A stretch of 28,204 nucleotides of DNA from JAMXLL01 sp035279875 (GTDB taxonomy: Bacteria; Desulfobacterota; Binatia; Binatales; Binataceae): positions 1-28,204 of the forward strand of contig DATEGX010000191.1 in assembly GCA_035279875.1 (NCBI GenBank), in the 5' to 3' direction. Made by a program: the position numbers and the translations under genes. The notes beneath the pieces are model-generated. The model made no database searches. It had not been told where the DNA came from and worked only from the letters and a program-made list of their open reading frames with translations. Shown in pieces: positions 22,983 to 28,204 of this stretch; position 1 is the first letter of the stretch, and every line of letters begins with the position of its first letter.

Positions 22983-23528
22983 ATGATACCCCTGTTGCCG
23001 GTCGATGAAGCCGTGAAGCGCGGGAAAGAGGTCGGGCTCGACGAGCGGTTTTCGAGCCTGAACGCGTTCCGCGGGATGCTCCATAGTCCGCGGGCGGCGG
23101 GCGCGGCTGCCGAGTTGCTGCGCACCCTGATGTTCCGCAATACGCTCAATCCGCGTTCGCGCGAGCTGGTGATTTTGCGCAATGGATGGCGCACCGCTTC
23201 GGAGTACGAATTTTGCCAGCACGTTCGAGTCGCGCGCGACCTAAAGCTCAGCGAAGCGGAAATCCTCGGCGTACGCGATCCGGACAAGTGCGACGCCTAC
23301 AACGAAACTGACCGCGCGGTCCTCCGGATGGCGGACGAACTGCTCGACAAGTCCGAGGTCTCGGCCAAAACCTGGGCGACCTTGGAGAAGGCCTTTCCGC
23401 CCGGGGAGCTGGTCGAGTTGCTGCTGGTGGCAGGCTTCTGGCGGATGATCGCGGGGTATCTTAAGAGCGCGAAAGTACCGCTCGATTCAGACGTGCCGAG
23501 CTGGCCAGAAGGAAGAGCCCCGGCCTAG
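22983..23528 (+). CDS. Carboxymuconolactone decarboxylase family protein
   Basis: This 181-residue all-helical protein of the CMD/AhpD fold carries the family core SRELVILRNGWRTASEYEFCQHVRVARDLKLSEAEI at about 59-93. AhpD peroxidases have a CxxC redox pair; here the equivalent segment is EFCQH with only Cys78, so disulfide reductase activity of the AhpD type is unlikely. The conserved Glu and His residues of the decarboxylase-like branch remain (Glu74, His80). No signal peptide is present. The ATG at 22983 has AGGAGG at 22972-22977, which decides the start. The gene is divergent from the YchF-like gene across 168 bases. Its substrate cannot be inferred; related proteins occur beside aromatic or oxidative-stress genes, and none is next to it here. 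Confidence 0.87.
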   Translation: MIPLLPVDEAVKRGKEVGLDERFSSLNAFRGMLHSPRAAGAAAELLRTLMFRNTLNPRSRELVILRNGWRTASEYEFCQHVRVARDLKLSEAEILGVRDPDKCDAYNETDRAVLRMADELLDKSEVSAKTWATLEKAFPPGELVELLLVAGFWRMIAGYLKSAKVPLDSDVPSWPEGRAPA

Positions 23529-23676
23529 GATCGGAGTCCCGGCCCGATCCACCTGGCCGGGCCGCGTCGTTCATTCGTCTGCTTACTTGAAGACTGAAAC
23601 CCTCGCGGCGAGCCGAGAGATGCTATTCCCTCGCCCGTATATTTGCGCGTCAATGCGCTCCAAATGACCTCCCGCG

Positions 23677-23691
23677 CGAGACCTGGTCTCG
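23677..23691. repeat. 15-base inverted repeat CGAGACC-T-GGTCTCG
   Basis: Two perfect 7-bp arms surround a single T. The flanks continue the symmetry imperfectly (GCGCG on the left, ATCGCGC on the right). A near-palindrome with this short centre is more like a dimeric regulator site than an RNA hairpin. Confidence 0.5.
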
Positions 23692-23712
23692 ATCGCGCAA
23701 AGACGTCGAATC

Positions 23713-23730
23713 AAACAGCTCGAACTGTTT
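23713..23730. repeat. Inverted repeat AAACAG-N6-CTGTTT
   Basis: Two 6-bp arms are separated by CTCGAA. It lies 22 bases from the 23677-23691 repeat and about 275 bases upstream of the TIGR03118 gene. It could be a weak hairpin or an operator. Confidence 0.4.
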
Positions 23731-23946
23731 CGTAACCTTTGTCCTCTTCGTCGGCAATTATCATCAGATGGAGATCGTCGAACACTTCAGGGCTTCGAAC
23801 TGCAGGACCGATGTCGAGTAGGGAAACAGTGGCAACGACATACGTTTTGCCGCTCCCGCTCTAGCCACGGTCATCCAAGCGAAAGAGATCAGTAATCCCC
23901 CCCGGGCCACCGAGTTGTTGCGATCGACCGTAAAACCGCGGGTGAG

Positions 23947-23972
23947 GAGTCTCCGGCGCGCGCCGGAGACTC
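23947..23972. repeat. 26-base perfect palindrome in the leader of the TIGR03118 gene
   Basis: GAGTCTCCGGCGC is followed immediately by its exact reverse complement, giving 13 bp arms with no spacer, flanked by near-symmetric bases. It ends 32 bases before the ATG at 24005 and 21 bases before the GGAGG ribosome-binding site. No T-run follows on the plus strand, so it is not a classical terminator. It could form a leader hairpin or be a high-affinity site for a dimeric regulator. Confidence 0.7.
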
Positions 23973-24004
23973 TTCGCACTGTGCATCCGATGTGGAGGAA
24001 TGGC

Positions 24005-25150
24005 ATGAACCAAAAGACACGGAGGCTGCTGCAAGCATGCGCTCTCACGCTGGCCCTGACGGTGCCGGCCTGGGCGCAGACCTCGCACGCCAAAAAGCAG
24101 AAGACCTACGCTCAGACCAATCTCGTCACCTCGATGAAGAGCCTGAAGGCAAAAGTCCACGATAAGCACCTGCTCAATCCATGGGGTTTGGTGCAGGGGC
24201 CGACGCCGTTCTGGATTTCCGACAACAACGCCGGAGTATCGACCCTCTACGACGGCACCGGCAAGATTGTGACGGTTAAGGTCAATCGGAAGAACGTTCC
24301 CTTCGTAGTAACGATCCCGCCGCCAAGGAACAGCACGGCGAGCGCGACGCCGTCGGGAGTCGTTTTCAACGGCACGCCCACGGACTTTACAGGCGACCTT
24401 TTCATTTTTGCCACCGAGGACGGAACTATTTCAGGTTGGCAGGCCGCCGACGCCGCGGAGGCCGTGCTTCACGTGGACAACTCCGAAATTCCGACCGCAG
24501 CAACCGGCGCGGTCTACAAAGGCCTCGCGATCGCCAATCTAAACGGCAACCAGTTCATTTACGCGACGAATTTCCGCTCCGGCCAAATCGATGTATTCGA
24601 TGGCGCTTATAGGCCGGCGACGCTGACCGGAACCTTCACCGATCCCCATGCACTGCCAGGCTTTGCCCCGTTTGGAATCACCCTCTTCGGGACCAGCAAT
24701 CTGTGGGTCTCGTATGCGATGCAGGACTCGGCCCAACACGATCCAGTCCATCAGGCGGGGGCTGGCTATATCGATATATTCACGACCGACGGCGTGTTTG
24801 TAAGCCGCTTCGCAACCGGCGGGAACCTCAACGCACCATGGGGAATGGTGCTTACGCCAGCGAATTTCGGACCGCTCGGCAACGATTATTGGATTGGAAA
24901 CTTCGGCGACGGAATGATCAATGCGTTCGATGCAGGCGGCAACCCGGTTGGTCAACCGACCGGCCCAAATGGCAAGGCGTTGAATGTCGATGGCCTGTGG
25001 GCCCTGGTTTTCGGTAACGGCAGCGACAAAGCGTCGAAAACCGCGCTGTATTTCACGGCGGGGCCGAAGCACGAGTCCGAAGGGATCTTCGGAAAGTTCG
25101 AAGTAAACACGAAAAAAGCTGCCTCTCCCGGTATGCCAGGAATCTACTAG
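24005..25150 (+). CDS. Secreted TIGR03118 family protein
   Basis: This 381-residue protein has a signal peptide (MNQKTRRLLQACALTLALT, cleavage near AWA-Q) and the TIGR03118 pattern throughout: LLNPWGLVQGPTPFWISDN, STLYDGTGKIV, TPSGVVFNGTPTDF, FIFATEDGTISGW, VYKGLAIANLNGNQFIYATNF, IDVFDGAY, GAGYIDIFTTDGVFVSRFATGG, LNAPWGMVL and YWIGNFGDGMINAFDAGG. These repeats suggest a beta-propeller-like secreted or periplasmic protein. The family is common in soil bacteria and has no experimentally defined function. The start at 24005 is chosen because GGAGG (23994-23998) lies six bases upstream and the signal peptide begins there, although the frame is open from 23915. A GC hairpin follows the stop codon. 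Confidence 0.9.
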   Translation: MNQKTRRLLQACALTLALTVPAWAQTSHAKKQKTYAQTNLVTSMKSLKAKVHDKHLLNPWGLVQGPTPFWISDNNAGVSTLYDGTGKIVTVKVNRKNVPFVVTIPPPRNSTASATPSGVVFNGTPTDFTGDLFIFATEDGTISGWQAADAAEAVLHVDNSEIPTAATGAVYKGLAIANLNGNQFIYATNFRSGQIDVFDGAYRPATLTGTFTDPHALPGFAPFGITLFGTSNLWVSYAMQDSAQHDPVHQAGAGYIDIFTTDGVFVSRFATGGNLNAPWGMVLTPANFGPLGNDYWIGNFGDGMINAFDAGGNPVGQPTGPNGKALNVDGLWALVFGNGSDKASKTALYFTAGPKHESEGIFGKFEVNTKKAASPGMPGIY

Positions 25151-25161
25151 AGGAAACCTCG

Positions 25162-25182
25162 GGGGGCCCTTGCTGGGCCCCT
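25162..25182. terminator. GC-rich hairpin between convergent genes
   Basis: GGGGCCC (25163-25169) pairs with GGGCCCC (25175-25181) around a five-base TTGCT loop, 12 bases after the stop codon of the TIGR03118 gene and about 55 bases beyond the end of the ABC permease gene. Neither strand has a clear T-tract next to it, so it may act as a weak bidirectional terminator or as an mRNA 3'-end stabiliser. Confidence 0.45.
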
Positions 25183-25237
25183 CAAACCATCCCAGTTCCT
25201 CCAGCAGAGCGAATGAATCAGGCGCAGCCCCGCAGGC

Positions 25238-26932
25238 TCATTCGTACAATCTTGACGCAGCGGCCATCCCCACGACGAGATATACTGCTCCAAGTGCCGC
25301 TGCGATCGCCGACGGCCATATGGCACTGGCGGGCGCGGCGTGACGGATCATCAGGTTATTATAAGCCTCCATGGTCCAGGTGGTCGGCAGCAGTTCTGCA
25401 AACGCGCGGAGCCATGAAGGTTCAAAATCGAGCGGCCACCAACAGCCACCAATCGCGGACATCACCATCGCGGCGACCGCGCCGATCGGCATCACCGAAT
25501 CGCGCGTCCGCGCGGCACAGGCGACCAGCAGACTGAATGCGACGGCGGCAAACGAGATCGCCGCGGTCGGCAGCAGGAGCATCGCCGGTGAGAGCCCCAG
25601 CGAAATACTGAAGAGCACCCAGCCGACTCCGAATAGCACCACCATCTGGAGAAGGCCGACGATGAAGCGGCAGCCGAGCTTTCCGGCGAGCACGCCAGCG
25701 ATGGTCGCACCGCTGACCCGCAGGCGTTGGAGCGTGCCCCAATCCCGTTCGTCGATAAGGCCCATGCCGATGCTCATCAGCATCGAGATCAGCAGAAAGG
25801 TAATCCCGAAGCCCGGGACGTACTGGTCAAACGCGTTCGCCGGTGTGGCCGCGGCGGCGATCGAGCGCTCGTTCCAATCGAGATAGCCAGGAAGCGTCGC
25901 CTCCGGGAACTGCGCGAGCTTGCCGATATCCTCGGGCACCTCGACTCGCGGGAACGGCGGCAAATCGGGCAATTCGACGACTATCGGAGCAGAAACCGGC
26001 AGGGACGGAGGGGCTGGCCGCGGTAATAATAGGGGTTTGGACAGCTCCGCCAGTTGCTCTGCGCTGGGCGGAACCGGAAAAGCCGGTGGCAGCGGGATGT
26101 CGGCGCTGTGCGAACCGGCCGCCACCTTCAGCGCGGCGAACCATCGCGCGAGATCGTGCTCGGAGGACTGCAGCGCCGTCAGGTAGCGGCTGACGGCAAC
26201 CATCGCGTCACGCCGCGGCCCCAGTTCGCGCTCGAAGGCGGTTTGCGCTTCGGCCGTCGAGCGTTCGACCGCGGTCTGGGTCTGTTCCTGAAGCTGGTTG
26301 ATTGCATCGCGCAGCCGGTCATCGAGAGTGACCTGGAAGTCGCCGCGCTGCCGCGAAAGTTGGCGGCGATAGTCGACGAGCGTCGACTCGATCTGCTTGA
26401 TGCGCTCGGCCAGACGCTCGAGGCGATGTTTAGTCTCCGCACGGCGCGCGTCCAGCGTCTGGCGCGCGTGATCCTGGGCACGTAGCGTGATTTGGCGGAA
26501 AAGCCGGTTGAGCCGCAACTCGATTGCGTCGACCTCGATACGCTTGACCGGGTCTACGTATAGTACCAATTGCGGCTGGCCCCCTGCTTCGAGTGCGCGG
26601 GTTGTGCCAGCCGGAATGATGATCGCGAGTGGCGCCCGCGGCTGTGTTTGGACAATAGCGCGCGCGCTGCGGATATCGTTGACCATCAACGGCGCAATCG
26701 CGGGTTCAGCCTTCAGCGCAGACATGATCGCATGCGCGACCGCCCCGCGATCGTCGTCGACGATCGGCACGACATAAGCGCGGGGCCCCGGATTTACTCC
26801 GTAGATGTTCCCCAACGACAAGCCCGCGACCAGAATGATCGCCACGGGCGCGAGGGCGAGCATGAACATCCCGACGCGATCCCTTCTGAGAAGACGGAAT
26901 TCGTTGAGGAAGATGAGGTAGGCCGCGCGCAC
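25238..26932 (-). CDS. ABC-2 type transporter permease with a long extracytoplasmic coiled-coil loop
   Basis: This 564-residue membrane protein starts with one transmembrane helix (about 21-42, following FLNEFRLLRRDRVGMFML), then a large extracytoplasmic segment, then at least five helices from about 372 to 560. The ABC-2 C-terminal pattern includes ISMLMSIGMGLIDERDWGTLQRLRVSGAT and DFEPSWLRAFAELLPTTW. Residues about 140-265 look like a long charged coiled coil (ERLAERIKQIESTLVDYRRQ), and about 278-330 is Pro-rich. This extra domain is larger than in many family members. Together with the ATP-binding gene 15 bases upstream it would form a drug, lipid or polysaccharide exporter. The start is GTG at 26932, without a strong ribosome-binding site, which suggests coupled translation. 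Confidence 0.88.
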   Translation of the reverse strand: MRAAYLIFLNEFRLLRRDRVGMFMLALAPVAIILVAGLSLGNIYGVNPGPRAYVVPIVDDDRGAVAHAIMSALKAEPAIAPLMVNDIRSARAIVQTQPRAPLAIIIPAGTTRALEAGGQPQLVLYVDPVKRIEVDAIELRLNRLFRQITLRAQDHARQTLDARRAETKHRLERLAERIKQIESTLVDYRRQLSRQRGDFQVTLDDRLRDAINQLQEQTQTAVERSTAEAQTAFERELGPRRDAMVAVSRYLTALQSSEHDLARWFAALKVAAGSHSADIPLPPAFPVPPSAEQLAELSKPLLLPRPAPPSLPVSAPIVVELPDLPPFPRVEVPEDIGKLAQFPEATLPGYLDWNERSIAAAATPANAFDQYVPGFGITFLLISMLMSIGMGLIDERDWGTLQRLRVSGATIAGVLAGKLGCRFIVGLLQMVVLFGVGWVLFSISLGLSPAMLLLPTAAISFAAVAFSLLVACAARTRDSVMPIGAVAAMVMSAIGGCWWPLDFEPSWLRAFAELLPTTWTMEAYNNLMIRHAAPASAIWPSAIAAALGAVYLVVGMAAASRLYE

Positions 26933-26947
26933 TATTCGGACGAAGCG

Positions 26948-27886
26948 TTACGGATCACGCAGGGCGCGTCCGGTCAGGGCCATGAAGGCATCGGAAAGAT
27001 TGGGGCTATGTACGCTGAACTCCAGGACTTGCGCGCCGGCGGCTCGTGCCTTGTCCAACACTTCGCCGACCTGCGCCAGGTTCGCCAACTGAAAAGTGCG
27101 GCGAACGTCATCGCTTAACGGCGAAAGCTCGATAAGACCCGGCATGTCGTGGTGCCATCCGGCGTTTGGGTGCTGGCGAAACGCAATCTCGAGGATGTGA
27201 TGCTGACCACCGCGAGTAATCAGTTCGGCAACCGTGCCTTCCGCCAGTACGCGTCCGTGGTCGATTAGCAGAACTCGATCACAAACGTTCTCGATCTCCT
27301 CCATGTAGTGCGTGCTGTAAATCACCGCCGCACCGGCGCTGGCCGACTTGCGCACGGTCAACAGGATCTGTTCGCGCGCCTGTGGGTCCACTCCAACTGC
27401 CGGTTCGTCGAGTAGCAGCACTTCAGGACGATGGACGATCCCGCAGGCGAGGTTGAGCCGCCGCTGCATACCACCCGAGAGCGTCGCGACCGGGTCCTGA
27501 GCGCGTTCGGCAAGCCCGACTTCCTCGAGCGCGCGGGTCGATACGGCACGCGCTTCCGGCTGGCGGATTCCGTGCAGTCGCGCGAACAATTCCAGGTTCT
27601 GCCGGCCGGTGAGAGATCGATAAAGCGCCAGCGATTGCGGGACGAGACCCAGTTTACGACGGACGGCGACGCCCGCCGCCACGTCCCCGATACGAACCTC
27701 GCCGGCGTCGGGCCTGAGCAGCGTGGCCAGGATCGAGAGCGTGGTGGTTTTTCCGGCCCCGTTCGGACCGAGCAGACCAAGCACCTCGCCGCGGCGGACT
27801 GCCATGCTCACCCCGTCGAGGGCAAGGCGGGCTCCGTAACTCTTGCGCAACGCAACCGCTTCGATGAGGACTGGGTCGACCTGCAC
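26948..27886 (-). CDS. ABC transporter ATP-binding protein (DrrA/NodI type)
   Basis: This 312-residue ABC ATPase has Walker A GPNGAGKTT (40-48), Q-loop VPQ near 83, signature LSGGMQ (136-141), Walker B VLLLDEP (156-162) and H-loop His193 in STHYMEE. The C-terminal 90 residues form the extension typical of ABC-2 ATPases such as DrrA/NodI/CcmA-type exporters (RTFQLANLAQVGEVLDKARAAGAQVLEFSVHSPNLSDAFMALTG). It energises the permease encoded 15 bases downstream. The start is GTG at 27886; a stop codon five codons upstream limits the choice. It is divergent from the partial polyketide synthase gene at the right edge, so a link to its product is possible but unproven. Confidence 0.93.
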   Translation of the reverse strand: MQVDPVLIEAVALRKSYGARLALDGVSMAVRRGEVLGLLGPNGAGKTTTLSILATLLRPDAGEVRIGDVAAGVAVRRKLGLVPQSLALYRSLTGRQNLELFARLHGIRQPEARAVSTRALEEVGLAERAQDPVATLSGGMQRRLNLACGIVHRPEVLLLDEPAVGVDPQAREQILLTVRKSASAGAAVIYSTHYMEEIENVCDRVLLIDHGRVLAEGTVAELITRGGQHHILEIAFRQHPNAGWHHDMPGLIELSPLSDDVRRTFQLANLAQVGEVLDKARAAGAQVLEFSVHSPNLSDAFMALTGRALRDP

Positions 27887-27925
27887 CTTGTGGATGTTGC
27901 CCTAATGTTCGCATGAAGGGGAGAT

Positions 27926-28033
27926 GCTGATTTCACACGTTGGCAACTATCCGCGCGGTCGGTCCACTCGCTGATTTCTGCAACACTGCCGAACGTGAGA
28001 GAATCAGCTGCAGGATGTGAAATCGGCCAACGT
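27926..28033. promoter_or_regulatory. Repeated operator-like motifs in the exporter/PKS divergent spacer
   Basis: The 248-base spacer between the ABC ATPase and the partial plus-strand gene contains GCTGATTTC twice in direct orientation (27926-27934 and 27970-27978), a reversed copy of its core (AATCAGC at 28002-28008), a 9-bp inverted pair GATTTCACA (27929-27937) / TGTGAAATC (28016-28024) and an 8-bp inverted pair ACGTTGGC (27937-27944) / GCCAACGT (28026-28033). The shared arrangement at two sites about 85 bases apart suggests binding sites for one regulator controlling both divergent genes. No -35/-10 pair was identified with confidence. Confidence 0.5.
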
Positions 28034-28134
28034 CGGAATGCATCAGGGAGTTTGCAATTGATGAATGAATCGTTCGAGCGCGCTCCAGCGGAAAGCGCAC
28101 GAAAATTTTGAACGAGCGGACATCACCAAAAAAC

Positions 28135-28204
28135 ATGCCTCGGATAGTAGCGGTCGGAACCGCCTTGCCGGGCAATTACGTGGCCCAGGAAACGCTGACC
28201 TCCG
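28135..28204 (+). CDS. Partial CDS, 5' end of a probable type III polyketide synthase (chalcone/stilbene synthase family)
   Basis: The plus-strand frame from the ATG at 28135 reads MPRIVAVGTALPGNYVAQ and continues without a stop to the window edge (23 codons). The pattern RI-x-VGTALP followed by Tyr/Arg-Val and a Gln/Glu pair is typical of bacterial type III polyketide synthases and also resembles other thiolase-fold condensing enzymes such as KAS III. These enzymes condense malonyl-CoA units onto an acyl-CoA starter. The gene is truncated by the window, so the active-site Cys-His-Asn triad cannot be seen. The start lacks an obvious ribosome-binding site. It is divergent from the ABC exporter genes. 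Confidence 0.5.
   Translation, partial: MPRIVAVGTALPGNYVAQETLTS

Larger units (their letters stand above)
23529..24004. other. Intergenic region with clustered inverted repeats
   Basis: These 476 bases separate the CMD-family and TIGR03118 genes on the plus strand. Two short minus-strand open frames (23764-24093 and 23861-24169) cross it but show no family-like sequence and run into the neighbouring gene. The region holds a GC hairpin after the CMD gene (CCCGGCC at 23538-23544 with GGCCGGG at 23555-23561, no T-tract), a 15-base inverted repeat at 23677-23691, a 6-bp stem at 23713-23730 and a 26-base perfect palindrome at 23947-23972. The ribosome-binding site of the TIGR03118 gene, GGAGG at 23994-23998, is at its 3' end. 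A regulatory region or structured leader is the most likely content. Confidence 0.55.

Noticed and set aside
23538..23561. A CCCGGCC/GGCCGGG hairpin after the CMD-family gene as an intrinsic terminator.
   Set aside because: The stem is only 7 bp with a 10-base loop and no T-tract follows, so it is mentioned within the intergenic entry but not called a terminator.
23764..24169. Two minus-strand open frames (109 and 102 codons) in the spacer and start of the TIGR03118 gene.
   Set aside because: They overlap the signal-peptide coding region and ribosome-binding site of a well-supported gene, and their translations look non-coding.
27933..28175. An 80-codon minus-strand open frame at the right edge.
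   Set aside because: It lies over the repeated operator-like motifs and the start of the probable polyketide synthase gene. The translated sequence shows no family features.
1..28204. Insertion sequences, CRISPR arrays, phage genes and rRNA genes.
   Set aside because: No transposase or integrase-like ORF, no regularly spaced direct repeats and no conserved rRNA segments were seen on either strand.

Overview
The window looks like a chromosomal segment of a GC-rich, Gram-negative-type soil or environmental bacterium. Lgt, a lipoprotein candidate, a TlpA-type thioredoxin, a CtpA protease, S53 and DUF1566 secreted proteins and many unplaced exported proteins all point to a diderm envelope. The gene set (zinc-ribbon cyclase/ATPase/TPR giant, DUF933-type YchF paralogue, TIGR03118 protein, DUF1285, dienelactone hydrolase and carboxymuconolactone-decarboxylase proteins) resembles deltaproteobacterial-grade or Binatota-like soil lineages. 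That placement is an inference from gene content, not a phylogeny. No rRNA, tRNA, CRISPR array, transposase or phage gene was seen, and the gene content looks like vertically inherited chromosome.

Layout. 1-5.7 kb, minus strand: a dienelactone hydrolase-like enzyme, a 1186-residue signalling protein (double zinc ribbon, class III nucleotide cyclase, AAA-type ATPase, TPR-like tail) and a secreted DUF1566 protein. 5.9-7.5 kb, plus strand: an S53 (sedolisin/kumamolisin) protease ending at a strong intrinsic terminator. 7.6-11.2 kb, minus strand: a compact run of small, mostly uncharacterised envelope proteins (exported C/H-motif protein, DUF2231 membrane protein, lipoprotein-like protein, DUF4236 protein, zinc-ribbon protein, exported protein), preceded by a tiny Cys-rich exported protein. 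11.2-18.1 kb, minus strand: a housekeeping run reading lgt, tlpA-like, ctpA, then xseA, xseB, tlyA and a LysM membrane protein. A terminator-like hairpin between ctpA and xseA probably splits it into two units.

18.2-19.7 kb, plus strand: a tight trio for translation quality and tRNA modification (dtd, a DUF1285 protein, trmL). 19.7-22.8 kb, minus strand: a divergent YchF-type NTPase, a flippase-like (UPF0104/LPG-synthase-type) membrane protein and a DUF4412 exported protein, the last two overlapping by ATGA and closed by a terminator. 23.0-25.2 kb, plus strand: a carboxymuconolactone decarboxylase-family protein, then a 476-base spacer with several inverted repeats, then a secreted TIGR03118 protein. 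25.2-27.9 kb, minus strand: a two-gene ABC-2 exporter. At the right edge a plus-strand gene begins whose first 23 residues look like a type III polyketide synthase (chalcone synthase family). It is divergent from the exporter across a spacer carrying repeated operator-like motifs.

Most promising leads: the 7.6-10.7 kb envelope operon with its Cys/His-rich neighbours as a possible metal or redox envelope system; the YchF paralogue with degraded G3 and G4 motifs; the 26-bp perfect palindrome in front of the TIGR03118 gene; and the exporter/type III PKS divergent pair.
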